From the NCBI GenBank assembly GCA_963815305.1, contig CAWFFW010000001.1, positions 1,240,001 through 1,304,000 of the forward strand: a stretch of DNA of 64,000 nt, in the 5' to 3' direction. How positions within the stretch are numbered: the stretch's first letter is position 1; each line of letters opens with the position of its first letter. A model generated the notes under the pieces. The model saw only the letters and a list, made by a program, of their open reading frames with translations. It was not told where the DNA came from and searched no databases. This document shows positions 35,383 to 44,179 of this stretch, piece by piece. Source of the DNA: CAXBID01 sp963815305 (GTDB taxonomy: Bacteria; Bacteroidota; Bacteroidia; Flavobacteriales; Flavobacteriaceae). The position numbers and the translations under genes are program-made.

Positions 35383-36637
35383 ATAAATTTAATTGATTAC
35401 TCCATGTTTTTGTGTATTTACTTGTAGAATTTTGTAAAATAAATGATTTTATTTGAGCTGAAGTTAAATCTCTACGTTCAAAATCATTGGAGTCGCATAC
35501 CATAAAATACTTAGCTCTGTTTAAGGCAACTCCTATTTTTTTTAGGTGCTCCCAGTTTAAATTCCTAAAACGTCTTGCATTCAGAATTTTAGAAACTGAT
35601 TGCATTCCCAAACCAGGAATTCTTGCTAAAATGTGTTTATCAGCTCTATTAACATCTACTGGAAATTCATGTAAGTTTCTCAATGCCCAACTTAACTTAG
35701 GATCAATATCTAAATCTAAATATTGATGATTTATATTTAAAATTTCATTTACATTAAACCCATAAAATCGCATTAACCAATCAGTTTGGTACAATCTATT
35801 TTCTCGTAACATAGGTACATCACTGCCAATACTTGGTAATCGACTATCATAACTAATGGGTACATAACCTGAATAATAAACCCGTTTTAAATTATAATTT
35901 TTATAAAAGTGATTAGACGTTTGCATAATTTGAAAATCATTTTCACCACTTGCTCCAATGATCATTTGAGTGCTTTGTCCAGCTGGTGCATATTTTGGTG
36001 TGTTTTTAATAATTTTCTTTTCATTTTTATATTGAATAATTTCATTTTTAACCTTCAACATCGGTTTTATAAAATCTTCGTGATTTTTATCTGGGGCTAA
36101 TAATTTTAAGCCTGATTTGGTAGGTATTTCAATATTAACACTAAGTCTATCTGCATATAATCCTGCTTCTCGCATGAGCTCATCTGATGCTCCTGGAATA
36201 GATTTTAAATGAATATAGCCATTAAAATTCTCTTCTAGTCTTAGTTTTTTGGCCACGGCTACCAAACGCTCCATGGTATAATCGGCATTTTTAAATATCC
36301 CCGAACTTAAAAATAAGCCTTCAATGTAGTTTCTTCTGTAAAAATTAATAGTTAAATCAACCACTTCTTGAACTTTAAAAGCGGCACGTTTTATATCATT
36401 ACTTTTTCTTGTAACACAATAGGCACAATCAAAAACACAATGGTTTGTAAGTAGTATTTTCAATAATGAAACACAGCGACCATCTTCGGTATATGAATGG
36501 CAAATACCCATGCCTGTGGCGTCACCCAAACCTTTATTGGTATTGGTTCTTTTACTTCCGCTAGACGAACAAGACACGTCGTACTTAGCAGCATCAGCTA
36601 AAATTTTAAGTTTTTCTTTGGTACGTTCAAAGGACAT
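35375..36637 (-). CDS. Putative DNA modification/repair radical SAM protein (TIGR03916)
   Basis: A 420-aa radical-SAM enzyme. The [4Fe-4S] cluster motif is Cys67-x3-Cys71-x2-Cys74 (NHCVFDCAYC). The preceding LGDATGMGICHSYTEDGRCVSLLK segment and a Cys at 23 (VSCSSSGSKR) are conserved in this subfamily. The C-terminal quarter has a helix-hairpin-helix DNA-binding motif (VNRADKHILARIPGLGMQSVSKI). A radical reaction on DNA bases is inferred; relatives such as spore photoproduct lyase are only distantly similar. It is the first gene of a two-gene operon with the DUF4130 partner (8-base overlap). Confidence 0.92.
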   Translation of the reverse strand: MSFERTKEKLKILADAAKYDVSCSSSGSKRTNTNKGLGDATGMGICHSYTEDGRCVSLLKILLTNHCVFDCAYCVTRKSNDIKRAAFKVQEVVDLTINFYRRNYIEGLFLSSGIFKNADYTMERLVAVAKKLRLEENFNGYIHLKSIPGASDELMREAGLYADRLSVNIEIPTKSGLKLLAPDKNHEDFIKPMLKVKNEIIQYKNEKKIIKNTPKYAPAGQSTQMIIGASGENDFQIMQTSNHFYKNYNLKRVYYSGYVPISYDSRLPSIGSDVPMLRENRLYQTDWLMRFYGFNVNEILNINHQYLDLDIDPKLSWALRNLHEFPVDVNRADKHILARIPGLGMQSVSKILNARRFRNLNWEHLKKIGVALNRAKYFMVCDSNDFERRDLTSAQIKSFILQNSTSKYTKTWSNQLNLFG

Positions 36638-36727
36638 AAGCAGTATATATTGAGGTTTTTAAATATCGGTTATTTTGAAAAGAAAAACTAACACTTTTGA
36701 AATTTTATTTATCAAAATAGAGGGTAT

Positions 36728-36756
36728 AAAAAAACCGATAGTTTTCACTATCGGTT
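36728..36756 (-). terminator. Rho-independent terminator after the ferritin-like gene
   Basis: AACCGATAG (36733-36741) pairs with CTATCGGTT (36748-36756). On the minus strand the stem is followed by seven T (complement of 36728-36734). It lies 32 bases beyond the stop of the gene at 36789. Confidence 0.85.
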
Positions 36757-36788
36757 CTACTATCCTCAATTTTCACTTCAAAAAATCT

Positions 36789-37274
36789 TTAGGCCATAGC
36801 CTCTTTATTCAGTCGTCTCATAGCTAGATTATCCATATGCTGATCCGCTTTGTATTCTTGATCCAAAGTTTTTTGCAACTTTTTGGCAATGTCTTTATGT
36901 CCAAGTTCTTTAGCAAAACGAACTGCTGTTCCGTAACCAGAAATTTCATAATGTTCTACACGTTGTGCGCAGGCAATCAATCCAGCATCTTTTACATCAG
37001 CGTCAGCATCCTCTTTTATCATGCCTTCACATTCTTTAACCAAACCTTCCATAGCTTTACATTTTGTACTTGTTGGATTGATATCTAACGTTTCACAAAT
37101 AGAATGTATTCTATCAAAATGTTCTTTGGTTTCTTCTAAGTGATCAGAAAAAGCCTTTTGTAGTTTACTGTCTGAGGCTGCTTTAACCATATTTGGTAAA
37201 GCTTCAACTAATTGTTTTTCGGCTGAATATAAATCCTTGATTTCGTGTTCGAATAAATCTTGTAATGTTTTCAT
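36789..37274 (-). CDS. Ferritin-like DUF892 (YciE/YciF) protein
   Basis: A 161-aa four-helix bundle protein of the YciE/YciF type. It begins TLQDLFEHEIKDLYSAEKQLVEALPNMVKAA and carries the repeated Glu/His positions of a ferritin-like fold (DHLEETKEHFDRIHSICETL, AQRVEHYEISGYGTAVRFAKELG, TLDQEYKADQHMDNLA). The family is often induced by osmotic or general stress; metal binding is plausible. It is monocistronic, followed by a good terminator. Confidence 0.92.
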   Translation of the reverse strand: MKTLQDLFEHEIKDLYSAEKQLVEALPNMVKAASDSKLQKAFSDHLEETKEHFDRIHSICETLDINPTSTKCKAMEGLVKECEGMIKEDADADVKDAGLIACAQRVEHYEISGYGTAVRFAKELGHKDIAKKLQKTLDQEYKADQHMDNLAMRRLNKEAMA

Positions 37275-37551
37275 AATTTTATATTTAAGATTACTAATAG
37301 GGTAAATATAAGTGTTTAGTAATCCTATGGTTAGCTCTAAAACTGATATTATTAACGCAATAAAAGGAAATTATTTTTATCTCGTTTAAAGAAGATTTTT
37401 GTAGAATTATAAACAGAATATGAGCTATTCATCTAAAATTTTGAAGTATTTTTATCGCAATCAAAAGAGTTATTGATCATAACCGTAAAGTGCTTCCAAG
37501 ACTGTGAATTTTTAGCTAAATTTACGTAACTCAATTATAACCAACCCTATT

Positions 37552-38622
37552 ATGCCATTTATCAAAGATTCCACACTAAAAACAATTTTAACAGTTTTCG
37601 GTTTTATTGCTATCATTTTAACACTTATACCTTTTATTGCAGCAGATTTTTGGTGGATAAGAATGTTTGATTTTCCGCATTTACAATTAACCTTCTTAAC
37701 GGCCGTAGCCATTACCACTTATATTATAAAATTTGATTTTAAGGATTATAGAGATTATTTTTTTATGACTACCTTGATAGCATGTTTTGTTTTTCAGTTT
37801 TCAAAAATTTATCCATATACTGCTTTTGCTGATTATGAAGTGCTAAATGCTTCTGAATCTGCAAAAACTAAACTCAAAATATTTACGGCAAATGTTTTAC
37901 AAAAAAATAAGGAAAGTGAAAATCTTCTAAACGAAATTGATTCATTAGAGGCGGATTTGATGTTATTTACAGAGGTAAATAACAGATGGCTAAAAGAGAT
38001 CAGCAAACATGTTTCTAGCCAATATAAATATAGCGTGCTCCACCCATTAAACAACACCTACGGAATGGTTATGTTCTCTAAATTACCACTTATTAATCCA
38101 GAAGTTAAATTTTTAATAAGTGACAGTATTCCTTCAATTCATACAAAGCTCGTTTTAAAATCAAAAGACACCATACAAATTTTCGCAATTCACCCCACCC
38201 CACCAATGCCTCAGGAAAACCCTATGTCTACTGATAGAGATGCTGAAATGATGATGATTGCTAAACAAAGTTTAAATTCTAATTTACCGGTAATTGCATT
38301 TGGTGATTTTAATGATGTCGCTTGGTCTGAAACATCAAAACTCTTCAAAAATGTAAGTACACTTTTGGATGTAAGATTAGGAAGAGGGCTTTACAATACT
38401 TATGATGCGAAAAGCATTATTATGAGATGGCCATTAGACCATATATTTATCTCTGAAGAATTTAGGCATATAAGATCTAAAACGTGTAGTGATATAAATT
38501 CGGATCATTTTCCATTTTATGCTGAGCTTAGCTTTGAGCCTGCTTTAGCTAACGAGCAAAAGCCAGAACAGCCTACCAAAAAAGAACTGGAACGAGCAAA
38601 TAATCAAATTGATAAAGAATAA
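37552..38622 (+). CDS. Membrane-anchored endonuclease/exonuclease/phosphatase family protein
   Basis: A 356-aa protein with three N-terminal hydrophobic helices (about 10-30, 42-60, 68-85) followed by an EEP domain (about 100-330). Catalytic blocks are visible: LKIFTANVLQKN, DLMLFTEVNNRW (metal-binding Glu), FAIHPTPP, VIAFGDFNDVAWS and the terminal INSDHFPFYAEL with the Asp-His pair. The catalytic domain probably faces the periplasm. Substrates of this membrane subgroup are unknown (nucleic acid, phosphoinositide-like lipids or others). A charged tail of about 20 residues follows. It is convergent with the ECF-operon gene, with no bases between the two stops. Confidence 0.88.
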   Translation: MPFIKDSTLKTILTVFGFIAIILTLIPFIAADFWWIRMFDFPHLQLTFLTAVAITTYIIKFDFKDYRDYFFMTTLIACFVFQFSKIYPYTAFADYEVLNASESAKTKLKIFTANVLQKNKESENLLNEIDSLEADLMLFTEVNNRWLKEISKHVSSQYKYSVLHPLNNTYGMVMFSKLPLINPEVKFLISDSIPSIHTKLVLKSKDTIQIFAIHPTPPMPQENPMSTDRDAEMMMIAKQSLNSNLPVIAFGDFNDVAWSETSKLFKNVSTLLDVRLGRGLYNTYDAKSIIMRWPLDHIFISEEFRHIRSKTCSDINSDHFPFYAELSFEPALANEQKPEQPTKKELERANNQIDKE

Positions 38623-40095
38623 TTATTGCATAATGACTTGACTATACTTAGCATTAATAATAATATTTTTTGAACTACCAATATTATGATTTGAGAATGA
38701 AGCAATATCTTCTTTAGATGCGTTTTGCGGATGAGTAAATCGAGAGTTGGTGCCTTTGTATTGTAAATTATAAGTTGCTTTTGGTAATGCAATTATCGTA
38801 TCACCATTTTGAATGATGATATTTAAATTATTGAAAGTATCATCAACTTTTAAAATTTTTAATTGGCCTATATTACCATCTATAATGGCACTACCAGATA
38901 AATTATCTATAGCTACATTTGAAGAATTAGAATTTAAAACCATATTCTTTACATTACTAAATTCAGCTTTTTTTACATATTTTAAATTTAACGCTCCCAA
39001 ATTCCATTGAGAAACATATACGGGGGAATAAGAGGCATTAATGGAAGTTGAACTCCCATTAATGCTATTTGCTGTAAATTTAGTATATGATAAATCGGCC
39101 TTCAAATTATTAATATTTGAAGCAAATTCTAACTCGCCATGGCGTACATTAACTTTTAATTTAGCGTCTTTAGGCATTTTTATTTTTATGGTTTTCTTTA
39201 TTTTAGAATGTGATTCTTCATGAATTAGTTTCTCAACTAATTCGCGTCTTTTATCAGCTAATTTTTTATGACCTATGCCATGTGCTTCATGTTCTTCTGC
39301 CATCTTTTGATGTATTTTAGCATTTGCATTGTGTTGCTTTTCTATAAGTTTGTGTTGTTCTTCCATGTGTTTAACATGAAATTCTTTATTTTTAGCTTGT
39401 TGTTCCATGTGTTTAGCATAACACTCACCCCAATCTTCCATTTGTTTGCCATACTTTTCTCCCCACTCTTCACCAAATTTTTCACCCCAAGCTTCCATTT
39501 TTTTAGCATAATCTTTTCCAAAAGTAGCTTCAAATTTTTTGGTGTATTCTTCCAAATATTTTTCACCATCTTTTTGGTACGCTTTATAATCAAATTGAAT
39601 CTTATTTACGCCTTTTGGTAATTCTGGTAGCTCTGGCATTTCTGGGAGTTCTGGTAGCTTTGGCATTTCATAATGGTAATCAAAGTTAAAATCTGGCATA
39701 TCAGCAAGTTCAAATTTTAACTCTTTCATAATAACATGTGCTGCTTCATCATCGCTATCAACATGATGCGCCCATACAAATGGAGCTGTATTTCCCTTTG
39801 TAGATATCGAAACGTTATTTTGCGAGGCATCAATATCCACATTCCATGATTTTAATGCTTTGTCCAATTCTTCTTTACTTAAACCTTCACCTTCAATATA
39901 GGCTTCAATTTCAACGGTTCCTTTATTCCAAGTATCAAAAATAATATGGGTGTAACTTGTATTTAAATCAATGGTTACATCCTTATCTACTTTTATAGAT
40001 TGAGATACTTTTGTTAGCCTTTCTTGAGCAAACACAGTGCCTGCGAACAGGCAACTTAATGTGAATAATTTAATTTTTATAATTGATATGTTCAT
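38623..40095 (-). CDS. Exported DUF4097-like protein with central helical region; last gene of ECF operon
   Basis: A 490-aa protein with a signal peptide (1-23, ending VFA). Residues about 25-130 and 300-490 are beta-rich and repetitive, like adhesin/DUF4097-type beta-helices that follow ECF sigma genes. Between them lie a Pro-Glu-Leu repeat (about 144-161) and a long, very charged helix (about 168-300) rich in His, Lys, Glu and Trp/Met, with repeats such as WGEKFGEEWGEKYGKQ and KHMEQQ/KHMEEQ. Only one internal Cys is seen in that helix. Function unknown; it is probably periplasmic. It is downstream of the anti-sigma gene by 11 bases and is likely co-transcribed. Confidence 0.8.
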   Translation of the reverse strand: MNISIIKIKLFTLSCLFAGTVFAQERLTKVSQSIKVDKDVTIDLNTSYTHIIFDTWNKGTVEIEAYIEGEGLSKEELDKALKSWNVDIDASQNNVSISTKGNTAPFVWAHHVDSDDEAAHVIMKELKFELADMPDFNFDYHYEMPKLPELPEMPELPELPKGVNKIQFDYKAYQKDGEKYLEEYTKKFEATFGKDYAKKMEAWGEKFGEEWGEKYGKQMEDWGECYAKHMEQQAKNKEFHVKHMEEQHKLIEKQHNANAKIHQKMAEEHEAHGIGHKKLADKRRELVEKLIHEESHSKIKKTIKIKMPKDAKLKVNVRHGELEFASNINNLKADLSYTKFTANSINGSSTSINASYSPVYVSQWNLGALNLKYVKKAEFSNVKNMVLNSNSSNVAIDNLSGSAIIDGNIGQLKILKVDDTFNNLNIIIQNGDTIIALPKATYNLQYKGTNSRFTHPQNASKEDIASFSNHNIGSSKNIIINAKYSQVIMQ

Positions 40096-40106
40096 TTTTT
40101 GATTTT

Positions 40107-40667
40107 TTAGATGGATTGTTTTACTTCATCTGCATTGTGTTTAGAAGTATTTAATTGTTTTAATTGTGTTCTTAACCGATACAATAAGTTCAGTCGAAAT
40201 TTTAAATTATCAATCAGGGCATTTACATTTAGCTCACTTGGTCCAGATTCAGTTAATTCTAAAGACAACCTTTGATATTCTTCATCCAGATCCTTTAATT
40301 GTGACAAATAACTATCAAAAAGTTCTTTGGTTTCATCAGTTGGCTTCATTTTAGATAACTCTAAATGGATGCTTGCCAAATAGTAATCCTCAACTTTTTT
40401 TAAACCAGGAGATACATCACCTAAAGTTTTTGTTTCCATAGTATTTATAGAAGCTACATGCGGTTTAAAATATTTATAAGCTCCAAAACTCAACCCTAAA
40501 AAAACAACCATACTTGCCGCTATACCAAACCAATTAATGGTGCTTTTTACTGGTTGTTCAGGTAAAGCTTTATTCAACTTATTTAGAAATCGGGTTTGAT
40601 GATTTTTTGGTATTTTTTCATGCGATATCATATCATCTTTAAAAAAATCTCTAATATCTTTTGCCAT
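40107..40667 (-). CDS. Putative anti-sigma factor
   Basis: A 186-aa protein with a single transmembrane helix (about 44-66, FGIAASMVVFLGLSFGAYKYF). The cytoplasmic N-terminal part (MAKDIRDFFKDDMISHEKIPKNHQTRFLNKLNKALP) is short, and the C-terminal part (about 70-186) is helical and likely periplasmic. Its start overlaps the end of the ECF sigma gene by 17 bases. This placement and topology are those of a membrane anti-sigma factor, although no zinc-binding anti-sigma (ZAS) motif is visible. The signal it senses is unknown. Confidence 0.72.
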   Translation of the reverse strand: MAKDIRDFFKDDMISHEKIPKNHQTRFLNKLNKALPEQPVKSTINWFGIAASMVVFLGLSFGAYKYFKPHVASINTMETKTLGDVSPGLKKVEDYYLASIHLELSKMKPTDETKELFDSYLSQLKDLDEEYQRLSLELTESGPSELNVNALIDNLKFRLNLLYRLRTQLKQLNTSKHNADEVKQSI

Positions 40668-41202
40668 TTTTTTTAAGTGTTAATAGTTCTTGTAATTTTA
40701 CTTTTCCTCTTGATAATTGAGTTCGTGATGCCACTTCAGTAATATTTAAAATCTCCGAAATTTCTTGATGATCGTAACCTTCAATCAAATAAAGCATGAC
40801 CACATACTCGTATTTCTCTGGCAATTTATTAATCGCAGTTTTCACATCATCAATGGTAATTGCATCATCTACTAACCATTTGTCGTCATTTGTAGTATCA
40901 ATAACTTTCAGGTGCACCTCTTCTAAATTAACTAATTGTTGTTTTTTAGATTTCAAGAAATCAATACTTGTATTAACTACAATACGTTTCAACCATGCTC
41001 CAAAAGTAACTTCCGCTTCATATTGGTGCAGTTTTGTAAAAGCCTTTATAAAAGCCTCTTGCACCACATCCTCAGAATCAGCAGCATCTTTCAAAAACCG
41101 TTTAGCAACCATATACATACCATCGCAGTACTGGTTGTATAACTGCAATTGTGCTTTGCGATTATTCTGTTTACATTTTTCAATAATATCAACTTGAAAC
41201 AT
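40651..41202 (-). CDS. ECF RNA polymerase sigma factor
   Basis: A 183-aa sigma-70 family protein of ECF size. Region 2 spans about 10-80 (LYNQYCDGMYMVAKRFLKDAADSEDVVQEAFIKAF, AWLKRIVVNTSIDFLKSKK) and region 4 about 115-175 (INKLPEKYEYVVMLYLIEGYDHQEISEILNITEVASRTQLSRGKVKLQ). No region 3 or extra domains. It is the first gene of a three-gene operon with the anti-sigma factor and the exported protein. It probably drives its own operon, but the promoter was not identified with confidence. Confidence 0.94.
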   Translation of the reverse strand: MFQVDIIEKCKQNNRKAQLQLYNQYCDGMYMVAKRFLKDAADSEDVVQEAFIKAFTKLHQYEAEVTFGAWLKRIVVNTSIDFLKSKKQQLVNLEEVHLKVIDTTNDDKWLVDDAITIDDVKTAINKLPEKYEYVVMLYLIEGYDHQEISEILNITEVASRTQLSRGKVKLQELLTLKKNGKRY

Positions 41203-41333
41203 GCTTATTCTACATTGTTTTTTAATACCTTATAAAGTTATAAAACTTAGTTGGCAATGGTTTCGTTCATTTAAAAGACGGTAAAAAAAATAAAGTGTTG
41301 CAAAAAATATACTTTTTTTTAAATAATAAATTT

Positions 41334-41409
41334 GGGCGTTACCCAAAAGGGTCGAGCTATCCATTACAATTCCTCGTGCCTGCGGGATTTTCATTACTAT
41401 CCCTAACGC
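41334..41409. repeat. Structured palindromic element of Bacteroidota type
   Basis: This lies in the 383-base gap 41203-41585. It opens with GGGCGTTACCC and closes with CCCTAACGC; the terminal GCGTTA/TAACGC blocks are inverted. The interior (GGGTCGAGCTATCC, GCCTGCGGG, ACTATCCC) is GC-richer than the flanks. The same kind of element occurs between genes in many Bacteroidota as I recall it, but copy number cannot be tested here. No gene was seen in the rest of the gap. Confidence 0.55.
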
Positions 41410-41585
41410 ACCTATAGTCTGCAATCCGCAGTTTAAAGATGCTGTTTTAGTCTCAATTTGCCTTAATCAGTCGTCTTATTTCCTCCATCAAATTTGTTCT
41501 CTGCAACAAACCGAAATAAAACTACGTTAGCTTTTTAGTAATTATGACTTTTAAAGTATATTTATATCCAAATTAATTTCTCAAT

Positions 41586-42140
41586 ATGAACAGCTTTTTA
41601 AAACGCACATTAGTACTCTTATCCATCATAGCTTTAGGCTTATTTTTATATTCAGTTTTTGTCGAAAATATATTTGCATCACGATTAAGTCCAAAAGACA
41701 CCGTAAAATTTGAGTTAAACGACTTAGAACTGAAAGTATTTTACAACAGGCCATATAAAAAAGATCGGGAAATTTTTGGAGCTTTGGTTCCTTTTAATGA
41801 AGTGTGGCGAACAGGAGCAAACGAAGCCACAACTTTTGAAACCAATAAATCTTTAGAAGTTGGCGGTATGCCATTGCCCGAAGGAAAATATACCCTATGG
41901 ACCGTACCTAAAGATTCTGTATGGACCGTTATTTTCAACTCCAAACAATATGCTTGGGGTGTAGATTCTGAAATGAAGCCCATGTGGGACCCCAATTATG
42001 ATGCTTTAAAAATTGATGTACCGATAGAAAAAATAAAATCAGATGTTGAGCAATTTACCATAGCCTTTGATAATTCAACAGATAACTTGTTTTTAACCAT
42101 GGCTTGGGATGACACCAAAGTTTCTGTGCCTTTAAAATGA
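41586..42140 (+). CDS. DUF2911 domain-containing protein
   Basis: A 184-aa protein with one N-terminal hydrophobic segment (about 7-26), so it is membrane-anchored or exported. The rest is the beta-rich DUF2911 domain: VKFELNDLELKVFYNRPYKKDREIFG, NEVWRTGANEATTFETN, PLPEGKYTLWTVP and WTVIFNSKQYAWG. Its biochemical role is not known. It is followed after 73 bases by meaB on the same strand. Confidence 0.9.
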   Translation: MNSFLKRTLVLLSIIALGLFLYSVFVENIFASRLSPKDTVKFELNDLELKVFYNRPYKKDREIFGALVPFNEVWRTGANEATTFETNKSLEVGGMPLPEGKYTLWTVPKDSVWTVIFNSKQYAWGVDSEMKPMWDPNYDALKIDVPIEKIKSDVEQFTIAFDNSTDNLFLTMAWDDTKVSVPLK

Positions 42141-42213
42141 GTTTATAGTCGCAGTATTCCGTTTCCAGTATAATGAAAACAAAATTATATTTTATAGAAA
42201 GATTAGTGAATTC

Positions 42214-43296
42214 GTGGCAAAGTCAAAACAAAACAAATCAGCTTTAACAGAAAAAAAAGGAGTTTCTCAATCAGAAATAACTAATACTAGTTCAATAAAA
42301 AAAATCAAAAAAAGACGACAAGCAGACGTTGATACACATACTATAATTTCTGATATTTTAAACCAAAATATTCCTGCCTTAAGTAAAGCCATCACTTTAG
42401 TTGAAAGTAAAAACCCAAAACATTTAGAACAAGCTAATAACATTATAAAAGGGTGTTTGCCTTATGCTAATAACTCTATTCGTATTGGTATTACTGGTGT
42501 TCCTGGAGTTGGGAAAAGTACCTTTATTGAAACTTTCGGAACATATTTAACCACCATAGGAAAACGCGTTGCGGTTTTAGCAATAGACCCGACGAGCTCT
42601 ATAACTAAAGGAAGTATTTTAGGTGATAAGACCCGTATGGAAGATTTGGTTAAAAACGAAAATGCTTTTATTCGTCCCTCTGCTTCCGGAAATTCGTTAG
42701 GTGGTGTTGCTCGCAAAACACGTGAAACTATAATTTTATGCGAATCTGCTGGTTTTGATATTATTTTAATTGAAACTGTGGGTGTAGGTCAAAGTGAAAC
42801 TACGGTACATAGTATGGTTGATTTCTTTTTATTATTAAAACTAGCAGGTGCTGGAGATGAACTTCAAGGTATTAAACGCGGGATAATAGAAATTGCTGAT
42901 GCGATTGCCATCAATAAAGCAGATGGCGATAATTTAAAAAAAGCCAAACTCGCTAAGGTTGAGTTTAACAGAGCGCTTCACTTCTACCCTGAAAAATCTT
43001 CAAATTGGCAACCAAAAGTTACTTTATGTAGTGCTATAAATAATGAAGGTATCAATGCTATTTGGACTATTATCTTAGACTACCTTAGCATCACGTCTCA
43101 AAATAAATATTTTGATAAAAAACGAAACGAACAGAATAAATTTTGGCTGATTCAAACGATTGAGGACCAATTAAAGTCTGAGTTTTTTAGTTCTGAAAAA
43201 ATAAATAAAGAATTATCTAAACAGCTTCAACTTATTGAAAATAATAAAACTACGCCTTTTGCGGCGGCCGATTATTTACTGAAATTAAAAGATTAG
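42214..43296 (+). CDS. meaB: Methylmalonyl-CoA mutase-associated GTPase MeaB
   Basis: A 360-aa G3E-family GTPase that protects and reloads the B12-dependent methylmalonyl-CoA mutase. It has the P-loop GVPGVGKST from residue 95, AIDPTSSITKGSILGDKTRM, the SASGNSLGGVARKTRE segment, a switch II ETVGVGQSE and NKADGDN as base-recognition motif. The start is GTG at 42214; no better ATG precedes the conserved core. The charged N-terminal tail (about 1-50) varies among relatives. Its 3' end overlaps the convergent PAP2 gene by four bases. The mutase genes are not in the window. Confidence 0.93.
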   Translation: MAKSKQNKSALTEKKGVSQSEITNTSSIKKIKKRRQADVDTHTIISDILNQNIPALSKAITLVESKNPKHLEQANNIIKGCLPYANNSIRIGITGVPGVGKSTFIETFGTYLTTIGKRVAVLAIDPTSSITKGSILGDKTRMEDLVKNENAFIRPSASGNSLGGVARKTRETIILCESAGFDIILIETVGVGQSETTVHSMVDFFLLLKLAGAGDELQGIKRGIIEIADAIAINKADGDNLKKAKLAKVEFNRALHFYPEKSSNWQPKVTLCSAINNEGINAIWTIILDYLSITSQNKYFDKKRNEQNKFWLIQTIEDQLKSEFFSSEKINKELSKQLQLIENNKTTPFAAADYLLKLKD

Positions 43297-43862
43297 AGCC
43301 TTGTAAAACGTTGTAATAAATAGCTAGCCAGCTTATGAAATAAAAATCCAGAAATAGCTCCAAAAGTCATTCCGCAAAATATATCCAATGGATAGTGAAC
43401 GCCAACGTAAATTCTGCTATACGCCACAATAAAACTCCAAAGCAATAAAATAAAAATAAGATTTTTATAGTAGGATTTCAACATTAACCCTGTAAAAACA
43501 GCAACTGACATAGAGTTTGAGGCATGACCAGAGAAAAAGCCATACTTTCCACAGCGTATTGCAATAAATCGCATCTGGTCTATTAAATCTGCTACACCAC
43601 ATGGGCGAGGGCGCTCAAAAAATCGCTTAAAAACATTGGTCGTTTGATCCGTAAACGTAATCATCAATGCAACTGTAATAATAAATATGATTATAGATTT
43701 TAGTCCATAATGTTTATAAAGCAAAAACAATAAGATGGCATATAAAGGTATTGATGCGATTTTATTGGTTACAATCAACCATAAATCATCCCAAATGGGA
43801 GAACCTAAGTTATTTAAAAACAAAAATAGCTCAGTATCGTATTCTAAAAGTTGTTCAATCAT
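43293..43862 (-). CDS. Small PAP2-family membrane phosphatase
   Basis: A 189-aa membrane protein with about five or six helices and the PAP2 motifs: KRFFERPRPCG (about 75-85), FSGHASNSM (about 109-117) and SRIYVGVHYPLD (about 149-160). It is smaller than the PAP2 protein at 25.3 kb and belongs to the UppP-like/BcrC-like group, so undecaprenyl-pyrophosphate recycling is a plausible role. It lies six bases from the small acidic protein gene and overlaps meaB by four bases at the convergent 3' end. Confidence 0.9.
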   Translation of the reverse strand: MIEQLLEYDTELFLFLNNLGSPIWDDLWLIVTNKIASIPLYAILLFLLYKHYGLKSIIIFIITVALMITFTDQTTNVFKRFFERPRPCGVADLIDQMRFIAIRCGKYGFFSGHASNSMSVAVFTGLMLKSYYKNLIFILLLWSFIVAYSRIYVGVHYPLDIFCGMTFGAISGFLFHKLASYLLQRFTRL

Positions 43863-43868
43863 AACACT

Positions 43869-44096
43869 TTATTCATCATACTTTGCTACTTCTGCATCGT
43901 AAAATTCAGTGGCTTGTTTAATAGCGTTTTCAGTTTCCGCTTCCAATTCATTTTGATCGTCATCATCAAAATCTTCAAACCATTCTACCTCATCATTTTC
44001 AAGATTAATTATAAACCTTGGGAATTCGGTATGAATAACGTAAATAGCATTTGGGAATTCAGTATGGTCACCAAGTATAAATTTTGGAAGTATCAT
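43869..44096 (-). CDS. Small acidic conserved protein
   Basis: A 75-aa protein with a hydrophobic first third and a strongly acidic tail (FEDFDDDDQNELEAETENAIKQ). HTEFP appears twice, 12 residues apart (HTEFPNAIYVIHTEFPRFI), suggesting a duplicated beta-hairpin. Six bases separate it from the PAP2 gene on the same strand, so the two are likely co-transcribed. I do not recognise its function. The reading frame is open, and the codon pattern looks normal for a short gene. Confidence 0.6.
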   Translation of the reverse strand: MILPKFILGDHTEFPNAIYVIHTEFPRFIINLENDEVEWFEDFDDDDQNELEAETENAIKQATEFYDAEVAKYDE

Positions 44097-44179
44097 TTGT
44101 TTGATAGTTTAAAATGTCTAAAGTTATAAGTACTTAAAGTTTTTATTTCTCGAATGCACTACCACTTAAATTTAATTTT

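Noticed and set aside
39268..39621. Open frame opposite the charged-helix region of the ECF-operon effector
   Set aside because: It is the antisense shadow of a Lys/Glu/His-rich helix. The predicted product is only Phe/Leu/Ile-rich and has no start context.
41334..41409. Element read as an integron attC site
   Set aside because: The ends are oriented GTTA..TAAC, whereas attC needs AAC on the 5' side and GTT on the 3' side.
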